64,000 bases of DNA from contig JAGWZK010000005.1 in NCBI GenBank assembly GCA_018968885.1, positions 62,001 through 126,000 on the forward strand, given 5' to 3'. This stretch comes from Planctomycetota bacterium (GTDB lineage Bacteria; Planctomycetota; Phycisphaerae; Phycisphaerales; UBA1924). The position numbers and the translations under genes were made by a program. This document shows, in pieces, positions 58,673 through 64,000 of this stretch. The notes beneath the pieces were generated by a model that worked only from the letters and a program-made list of their open reading frames with translations, was not told where the DNA came from and searched no databases. Positions within the stretch are counted from its first letter, which is position 1, and every line of letters starts with the position of its first letter.

Positions 58673-59884
58673 TCAGTCGACCTTGTGCATGGCCTTGAGG
58701 GCGCGGATGCGCTCGGGAAGACTGAAGAGGCGGATGAACCCTTCGGAGTGCTGCTGGTTGTAAACCTCTTCCTTGCCGAAAGTGGCGAAGGTTTCGGAAT
58801 AGAGAGAGTTGGGGCTCTTTCGCTGCACGGCGGTGGCAGTGCCCTTATAAAGGCGGACGACGATTTCGCCGTCGAGCTTGCTGGCGACGCTTTCGGTGAA
58901 GGCCGAGAGGGCCTCGCGGAGCGGGGTGAACCAGCGTCCGTTGTACACGAGCTCGGCGAAAGTGAGGCCGATGTGCTCGTGGAAGTGTCGGGTCTCGCGA
59001 TCGAGGACGAGCTCCTGCACACCCTTTAGGGCTTCGACGATGATGGTGCCGCCGGGGGTCTCGTAGAGGCCGCGCGACTTCATGCCGACGAGGCGGTTTT
59101 CGACCAGGTCCACGCGTCCGACGCCGTGACGGCCGCCAATGTCGTTGAGTTTGGCAACGAGGGCATCGCCGGACATGGCAGTGCCGTTGAAGGCGACGGG
59201 GCGGCCCTTTTTGAAAGTGAGGGAGACATCTTCGTGTTTGTCCGGGGCCTGGCGCGGATCGGCGGTGAGCATCCAGACATCTTCGGGAGGAGCGTTCCAG
59301 GGATTTTCAATCGCGCCGCCTTCGTGGCTGATGTGCCAGAGGTTGCGGTCGCGGCTGTAGATCTTGGTGGCGCTGGCGGTGGTGGGGACATTGTGCTTGG
59401 CGAGATAGGCGAGGAGGTCTTCGCGAGAGCGAAGATTCCACTTACGCCAGACGCTGATGAGCTCGAGTTGTGGGGCGAGCGCGGAGTAGCAGGATTCGAA
59501 ACGAACTTGATCATTGCCCTTACCCGTGCAGCCGTGCGAAAGGGCGTCGCAGCCGGTCTTGAGTGCGACCTCGACTTGGGCCTTGGCGAGAATGGGGCGG
59601 GCGATGGCAGTGCCCAGGAGGTAGCGGCCTTCGTACATCGCGCCGGTGAGTATGGTTGGGAAGACGTAGTCTTCGATGAAGGTCTTCTTGAGATCGACAA
59701 CATAGCAGGCGCTGGCGCCGCTGTTCTTGGCCTTCTGCTCGACACCGGCGAGTTCATCGCTCCCCTGGCCGACATCACCGACGACGGCGATGACTTCGCA
59801 GCCGGGGTAGTTCTCTTTGAGCCACGGAATCGCGGCAGAGGTATCAAGTCCACCCGAATACGCGATGCAGATCTTCTTTGCCAT
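58673..59884 (-). CDS. argG: argininosuccinate synthase
   Basis: ArgG joins citrulline and aspartate with ATP to make argininosuccinate, the penultimate step of arginine synthesis. The 403-residue product begins with the P-loop-like [15 protein letters not shown] (about 7-21), followed by [13 protein letters not shown] and the substrate motifs [20 protein letters not shown]. Length is normal. ATG 59884 is preferred to the open frame from 59938 because the family begins MAKK. No strong Shine-Dalgarno was seen. It is downstream of argF, with 133 nt between them. Confidence 0.97.
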   Translation of the reverse strand: MAKKICIAYSGGLDTSAAIPWLKENYPGCEVIAVVGDVGQGSDELAGVEQKAKNSGASACYVVDLKKTFIEDYVFPTILTGAMYEGRYLLGTAIARPILAKAQVEVALKTGCDALSHGCTGKGNDQVRFESCYSALAPQLELISVWRKWNLRSREDLLAYLAKHNVPTTASATKIYSRDRNLWHISHEGGAIENPWNAPPEDVWMLTADPRQAPDKHEDVSLTFKKGRPVAFNGTAMSGDALVAKLNDIGGRHGVGRVDLVENRLVGMKSRGLYETPGGTIIVEALKGVQELVLDRETRHFHEHIGLTFAELVYNGRWFTPLREALSAFTESVASKLDGEIVVRLYKGTATAVQRKSPNSLYSETFATFGKEEVYNQQHSEGFIRLFSLPERIRALKAMHKVD

Positions 59885-60017
59885 GGTCGATGCTCTTTGT
59901 AAATCATCCGCCGCGGCGGATGGGTGCGTGCGAAACAAACAATAGTCGGTGAGTGGGAGAAATTGAGGTTTTCGACAGCCCGGAACAGGGCTTTTGCATG
60001 TGGGCGGAAGACAAATA

Positions 60018-60998
60018 TCAGGTTTTGAGAATCAGGGCCAGAAGCGCCATCTGAGCCCACATGCGGTTTTCGGCCTGCTGATAGACGACGGAGCCGGGGC
60101 CGTCGAGGACCTCGTCGGTGACCTCGATGCCGCGATGGGCTGGGAGGCAGTGCATGAAGATGGTTTCCTTACCTGTTCTAGCCATGAGTGCGGCGTTGAC
60201 CTGATACTTGGCGAAGGTCTTCATACGGCGGCCGGCTTCATCTTGACTGGTGCCCATGGAGGCCCAGACATCTGTGTAGACGGCATCGCAATCGGCGACG
60301 CCATCGACGGAGTTGGTGACGGTGACCTGGGCTCCGATCGTTTCACCGATCTTGCGGCATTCTTTGACGATTTCTGGGTTTGGCTCGAATCCTTTGGGAG
60401 TGATGGCAATGAAGTTCGCGCCGGTGAGGACGCAGCCGTGCATCAGTGAATGACAGACATTGTTGCCATCGCCTACATAGGCGACTTTGATGCCGCGGAG
60501 TGTGCCGCGACACTCGCGGAGGGTGAGGAGATCTGCCAACGCCTGGCAGGGGTGATGCATATCGCAGAGGGCGTTGACGACCGGGACACCGCTCGCGGCG
60601 GCCATTTTGGTGAGGGTGACATGCTCAAAGACGCGTGGGATGATGCAGCTGACCCAGCGTTCGAGGTTTTTGCCGTAATCGTGGACGCTTTCACGCTGGC
60701 CAAGGCGCTGCGTGCTGTGATCCATGTAGATGCAGTGACCGCCGAGTTTGGCGATGCCGACCTCGAAGCTGATGCGGGTGCGGAGCGAGGGCTTCTCGAA
60801 GAGGAGGATGCAGGATTTGCCCTTCAGAGTGGTGTCGTAATTGGCGGGATTCTGCTTCATCGCGACAGCAAGATCGAGTACGGCCTGCACTTCAGACGAG
60901 GAGAACTCTGCGAGAGAGAGGAGGTCCCGTCCGGCAAGGCCTTTGATGACCTTGGTGCTGATTTGTGGTGTTGGAGTTTTCTTCGACTGCTTTGTCAT
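60018..60998 (-). CDS. argF: ornithine carbamoyltransferase
   Basis: ArgF makes citrulline from ornithine and carbamoyl phosphate. The 326-residue product has the carbamoyl-phosphate motif as [11 protein letters not shown], where most enzymes have [19 protein letters not shown] and the ornithine loop [15 protein letters not shown] are as expected. Ornithine rather than acetylornithine or aspartate as substrate is inferred from [11 protein letters not shown] 60998 has TAGATT 5 nt upstream; ATG 61013 is an alternative. It lies 84 nt after argB on the same strand. Confidence 0.93.
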   Translation of the reverse strand: MTKQSKKTPTPQISTKVIKGLAGRDLLSLAEFSSSEVQAVLDLAVAMKQNPANYDTTLKGKSCILLFEKPSLRTRISFEVGIAKLGGHCIYMDHSTQRLGQRESVHDYGKNLERWVSCIIPRVFEHVTLTKMAAASGVPVVNALCDMHHPCQALADLLTLRECRGTLRGIKVAYVGDGNNVCHSLMHGCVLTGANFIAITPKGFEPNPEIVKECRKIGETIGAQVTVTNSVDGVADCDAVYTDVWASMGTSQDEAGRRMKTFAKYQVNAALMARTGKETIFMHCLPAHRGIEVTDEVLDGPGSVVYQQAENRMWAQMALLALILKT

Positions 60999-61003
60999 TT
61001 GGA

Positions 61004-61009
61004 AATCTA
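61004..61009 (-). promoter_or_regulatory. -10-like hexamer for argF
   Basis: TAGATT on the minus strand, 5 nt before ATG 60998. It suggests argF can be transcribed apart from argCB. Confidence 0.4.
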
Positions 61010-61082
61010 CCAATTCAACGTGATGCGAATGCCGTGCGAACGGAATTGATCGGAGATGTTGTGAACGCGTTTCAGCGTGCTG

Positions 61083-61892
61083 TCATCGGGGGACCACTTT
61101 GGTTCCCACGGTGTTGCCGGAGGCCCACGCCTGAATGGCGGAGGCATCCTGACCTGAGAGAATGACGACAGGGGAGCCAATGGCTTTGGCGGTTTCGACT
61201 GCAGAGCGTGCTTTCACGATCATGCCGCCAGAGATTTCTCCGCTAGCGATCATGGCTTCGATGCCAGCGTGGTCGATCTCGGAAACAAGACCAGTATTGC
61301 CCTTGATTCCTGGGACATCTGTAAGGAGCACGAGGGCGCGGGCGCGGATGCGGCTTGCGAGCCCGGTCGCCGCGTCATCAGCGTTGATATTCAGGAAGTC
61401 ACCATTGGCATCCAGTCCGATGGAGCAGACCACGGGGAGATATCCGGCGGCGAGAAGTGTGTGGGCGATGCCATCATCGCAGGACTCGACCTCGCCGACG
61501 CGGCCCGCATCAAAGCCGTAACGCTTGGAGACACGCGTGCGTGCGAGTCCACCATCACCCAGGCACATGCCGATAGCACTGATCCCTATACTGGCACTCT
61601 CGCGGTTGATGGCTCCGACGAGAGTTTTGTTGGTAACGCCAGCGAGAACTCCGACAATCTGCTCCATGTGATCAGGAGGTGTGATGCGGATGCCGTCACG
61701 CTTTTCGCTGACCAATCCCAGCCGAGCGAGCTGGCGATCGACTGCCGCGCCGCCACCGTGCATGAGAATGACTCCGTGCTTGCGGTGAATATCCAAAATG
61801 GAACGCCAAAGGGCGGGCTCGCGGATTTGATCTTCGAGCGCACGACCGCCGATCTTAATGACTACGGGAGCGATCCCGGCGACGGCGCTCAT
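61083..61892 (-). CDS. argB: acetylglutamate kinase
   Basis: ArgB phosphorylates N-acetylglutamate. The 269-residue product has the amino-acid-kinase opening VVIKIGGRAL (about 10-19), ILMHGGGAAVDRQL, NINADDAATGLASRI and a C-terminal GGMIVKARSAVETAK. No N-terminal arginine-sensing helix is evident, so this may be the feedback-insensitive form. The start overlaps the argC stop by 4 nt (ATGA), coupling the two. Confidence 0.95.
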   Translation of the reverse strand: MSAVAGIAPVVIKIGGRALEDQIREPALWRSILDIHRKHGVILMHGGGAAVDRQLARLGLVSEKRDGIRITPPDHMEQIVGVLAGVTNKTLVGAINRESASIGISAIGMCLGDGGLARTRVSKRYGFDAGRVGEVESCDDGIAHTLLAAGYLPVVCSIGLDANGDFLNINADDAATGLASRIRARALVLLTDVPGIKGNTGLVSEIDHAGIEAMIASGEISGGMIVKARSAVETAKAIGSPVVILSGQDASAIQAWASGNTVGTKVVPR

Positions 61893-62956
61893 CGGGAAAC
61901 TCCGCTACCACTTTTGCTGGCCATTCCGTTGGATTCCCGGAAACCCAAGCACAGGTTCATGCACTGGACGGCCTGCCCCGCTGCACCCTTGACCAGATTA
62001 TCAATGGCCGAGCAGATGATGAGGTGGCCATTGGCTTCGTCCATGGCAAAGCCGATATCGCAGAAGTTTGTGCCGCGAACATCGGCGACGCTGGGCCAGT
62101 TGCCGGTTTTGAGAAGGCGGACGAAGGGTTCGTTGTCGTAGGCGGTGTGGTAGATATCGCGGACGCGCTGGGCAGTGATGTCGGGTGCAGTGTCGATGTG
62201 AATGGTGGCAAGGATGCCACGGTCATAGGGCCCCAGGTGGGGCGTGAAGACGGTGCGAACACCGGAGTACGCCTCAATCTCGGGCGTGTGGCGATGGGTC
62301 AGTACGCCGTAGGCCTGCACGCTGACTTCGCAAAAAAGGGAGCGTTGATTGAGGGAGCGGCCAGCACCGGAAACGCCACTGATAGCGTCGACGATGGCGC
62401 GAGTGCCCTGCTTGATGATTCCCGCCTTGCCTAATGGAGAAAGTGCCAAAATCGCGGCAGTGGCGTAGCAACCAGGAACCGCCACCATCTGTGCCGACGC
62501 GATGGCGTTGCGATTGGTCTCGGGCTGGCCATAGATGGATTTTGCGAGCAGGCCCGTGTCAGGATGCTCAAAGCCGTAGTACTTTGGATAGAGCGATGAA
62601 TCCTTGAGACGGAAACTGCCGGAGAGATCAAGTACCCGCAAGCCCTTGGCGACCAGTCCGGGAGCGAGTTCGGTACTGGCTTCGTTGGGAGTGGCGAGAA
62701 AAACCACATCGGGCTTGAGGGCAGCGCAGGCATCCACATCGAACGCTTGCAGAGGCAGAGTGAGACGGTCGCGAAAGCGCGTGAAGACCTCGTCAAATCC
62801 CTGCGTCGCACCCTGCTTATCGCGGCGTGCCGACCCAAAGAGTCCGACGATCTCCACACCATCATGCGCGAGCAGAATCTCCAGCAGCTCCGCACCGCTG
62901 TACCCCGCCGCACCCACGACTGCAATCCGTTTCTTCACGCTTTGGCCCTCATGCAC
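61889..62956 (-). CDS. argC: N-acetyl-gamma-glutamyl-phosphate reductase
   Basis: ArgC reduces N-acetylglutamyl phosphate with NADPH. The 355-residue product has the dinucleotide loop IAVVGAAGYSGAELLEIL and the catalytic cysteine in VAVPGCYATAAI. The SGVSGAGRSLNQRSLFCEV loop and the THRHTPEIEAYSG histidine motif are present. The true start may be GTG 62938 (VKKRIAVVG), since GAGGG lies 8 nt before it; ATG 62956 adds six residues. It heads argCB, with argF and argG downstream; argJ and argD are not in the window. Confidence 0.95.
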   Translation of the reverse strand: MHEGQSVKKRIAVVGAAGYSGAELLEILLAHDGVEIVGLFGSARRDKQGATQGFDEVFTRFRDRLTLPLQAFDVDACAALKPDVVFLATPNEASTELAPGLVAKGLRVLDLSGSFRLKDSSLYPKYYGFEHPDTGLLAKSIYGQPETNRNAIASAQMVAVPGCYATAAILALSPLGKAGIIKQGTRAIVDAISGVSGAGRSLNQRSLFCEVSVQAYGVLTHRHTPEIEAYSGVRTVFTPHLGPYDRGILATIHIDTAPDITAQRVRDIYHTAYDNEPFVRLLKTGNWPSVADVRGTNFCDIGFAMDEANGHLIICSAIDNLVKGAAGQAVQCMNLCLGFRESNGMASKSGSGVSR

Positions 62957-62986
62957 TCAGCAACGCACTTTGTAGGAATGAGAACA

Positions 62987-63007
62987 GGCCCGCCACTGGT
63001 GCGGGCC
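62987..63007 (-). terminator. possible terminator after the DUF3467-like gene
   Basis: GGCCCGC, a 7-nt loop and GCGGGCC make a seven-pair stem in the gap before argC. The T-rich tail is clearer on the plus strand (GTTGAGTTTTTC) than on the minus, so its direction is uncertain. Confidence 0.4.
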
Positions 63008-63034
63008 CGTTGAGTTTTTCCACTGGTTGCCTGA

Positions 63035-63376
63035 TCAGTTGGCGAGCTTGGGAGCGCCGCCAGCGGGGCCGCCGCGCTGACCGACCTGGATCTCGCCGTT
63101 GCGCTCTTCATACTGACGGACGACCTGGGCCAGAGACATGGCGAGGCGCTTGGCACCGCCCCAGTTCATGACCACGCGGCTGCCGACACTGAAGAGAATG
63201 GCGGGCTGGTTGTTGGGGCCGGGCATGGGGAGGTTGATGCCGAAATCCATGACGACTTCGTCAGGGGTGGTCGAGGTGCGAATCGTGTTCGCGTACGACG
63301 TCGTCATCTTGGACTCGTCGATGGAGAGCTGGACCTGCTGCTGCTGGTTGCCGGGATTCGCGTTGCCGTCTGACAT
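63035..63376 (-). CDS. DUF3467-like small protein
   Basis: The 113-residue product has a Gln/Asn-rich N-terminus and then a compact domain (about 18-98: SKMTTSYANTIRTSTTPDEV, VMDFGINLP, ILFSVGSRVVMNWGGAKRLA). These features match the DUF3467 family, widespread small bacterial proteins without a known function. AGAAAGG upstream supports ATG 63376; the open frame to 63847 is not coding. It is upstream of argC on the same strand, 78 nt away, and divergent from the Ppx/GppA gene. Confidence 0.85.
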   Translation of the reverse strand: MSDGNANPGNQQQQVQLSIDESKMTTSYANTIRTSTTPDEVVMDFGINLPMPGPNNQPAILFSVGSRVVMNWGGAKRLAMSLAQVVRQYEERNGEIQVGQRGGPAGGAPKLAN

Positions 63377-63589
63377 GGGAACTGCCTTTCTCTTGTGCGT
63401 GTCCCGGGGTGAAGGTGGTTCGGGCCGTGCCCGTCTGCATCCATTCGCCATACAAGCCGGGGCCGTCCCGGCTGTGTCCTTTCGGATCAATCGCCGGGGG
63501 GGAAGTGTAACGCCCTTTGTACGCTGATCCAGCCCGAAAGGTTCCATTCGGGTGGTTGTGTGAAGATGGCGCAAACCCAGAAATTCCAG

Positions 63590-63595
63590 TACCTT
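63590..63595 (+). promoter_or_regulatory. -10-like hexamer for the Ppx/GppA gene
   Basis: TACCTT, then 7 nt and ATG 63603. Confidence 0.45.
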
Positions 63596-63602
63596 ACCCC
63601 GC

Positions 63603-64000
63603 ATGCGCAGATCCGTGTCCACATCATCCAGGGCTGTTAGACCGGGCCTGGCTGCCAATACACTCAAATACGGAGGGGAGGCACGCCCCTCGCAGACCAA
63701 GCCCCTGCGTGTTGCCGCGATTGATATCGGTTCCAATTCGTCGCGGATGCGGATTGCTGACATCGGGCCTCGGCGCAGAATTCGCATCATCGCGGATCGA
63801 CGGGTGCGCACGCGATTGGGAAGTGATCTGGCCCGAACCGGGCGCATTCCCGCTCAGGGGCTGGCGGCGTTTGATGCGGCCATCGATTCGTTTGCCGCCG
63901 AGATCAAGACTTCCCAGGTGGACAAAGTGGTTGCGGTGGCGACCGCCGCAGCTCGCGAATCAGCCAATGGCGGGGAACTGATCACGATCGCGGGCAAGCA
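63603..64000 (+). CDS. Ppx/GppA-type phosphatase, N-terminal part
   Basis: The first 132 codons of a gene that runs off the right edge. After a basic, disordered N-terminus of about 35 residues come the actin-fold phosphate loop VAAIDIGSNSSRMRIADIG (about 37-55) and the later VVAVATAAARESANGGEL. These are the hallmarks of exopolyphosphatase (Ppx) and pppGpp phosphohydrolase (GppA). Which of the two cannot be told from this part. TACCTT lies 7 nt before ATG 63603, with no Shine-Dalgarno. Confidence 0.9.
   Translation, partial: MRRSVSTSSRAVRPGLAANTLKYGGEARPSQTKPLRVAAIDIGSNSSRMRIADIGPRRRIRIIADRRVRTRLGSDLARTGRIPAQGLAAFDAAIDSFAAEIKTSQVDKVVAVATAAARESANGGELITIAGK

Noticed and set aside
1..64000. 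CRISPR arrays, insertion sequences, phage genes, rRNA operons
   Set aside because: No spaced direct repeats, transposase or integrase motifs, or rRNA segments were recognised on either strand.

Overview
The window looks like chromosomal DNA of a G+C-rich, Gram-negative planctomycete, most likely of the Phycisphaerae. The evidence is a secreted protein ending in a dockerin-like DFFDYLDFV repeat and GC, another ending in a hydrophobic helix plus MRRRR (PEP-CTERM-like), two membrane proteins with CPxCGY zinc ribbons, a planctomycete-style RNase HII relative with DEAGYGP, and a complete set of LPS and outer-membrane functions. No phage, insertion sequence, CRISPR array or rRNA was seen. Taxonomy is inferred from protein style, not from a marker search.

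Layout. 1-7.3 kb: partial Lol-type permease, recA, tRNA-Leu(CAG), a small membrane protein, an RNase HII-like enzyme, ribD, a YgfZ/GcvT-like protein and an M42 peptidase. 7.3-13.6 kb: a 961-residue Asp-box/LamG-like protein, an HTH-receiver protein and an exported HEAT-repeat protein with a structured leader. 13.7-20.2 kb: scpA, the Kdo genes kdsD and kdsC, a giant LptC/LptA-like protein and a lone nuoC. 20.3-28.3 kb: an exported seven-repeat propeller, small hypotheticals, gatCA, and a four-gene minus-strand operon led by a GT2 glycosyltransferase and a LAB_N membrane protein. 28.4-36.2 kb: fdx-iscX-rlmE, a BatA/VWA membrane protein, a zinc-ribbon membrane protein and a GldA-GldF-GldG-type ABC system. 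36.4-51.3 kb: PAS-GAF-receiver protein, dockerin-type secreted protein, HEAT protein, trigger factor, YdeI-like protein, GspE/PilB ATPase, PfkB kinase, YggS, peroxiredoxin, gpmI, M50 protease and a PEP-CTERM-like secreted protein. 51.4-64 kb: GNAT, xseB, prepilin peptidase, OmpA-type lipoprotein, LptD, argG, argF, argB, argC, a DUF3467-like protein and the start of a Ppx/GppA phosphatase.

Genes that work together: kdsD, kdsC, the LptC/LptA-like protein, LptD and the LAB_N/GT2 pair all point to a real LPS outer membrane. The GspE/PilB ATPase and the prepilin peptidase belong to a type II secretion or type IV pilus machine. argCBFG is most of the arginine pathway.

The most striking window-wide signal concerns starts. 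About twenty genes have a TAnnnT hexamer (often TACCCT) 5-9 nt before the start codon and no Shine-Dalgarno, which fits leaderless transcripts. A second large set has a clear Shine-Dalgarno instead. A second theme is degenerate short tandem repeats (7-, 9- and 13-mers) at gene 3' ends, with one 7-mer family also inside the prepilin peptidase gene.
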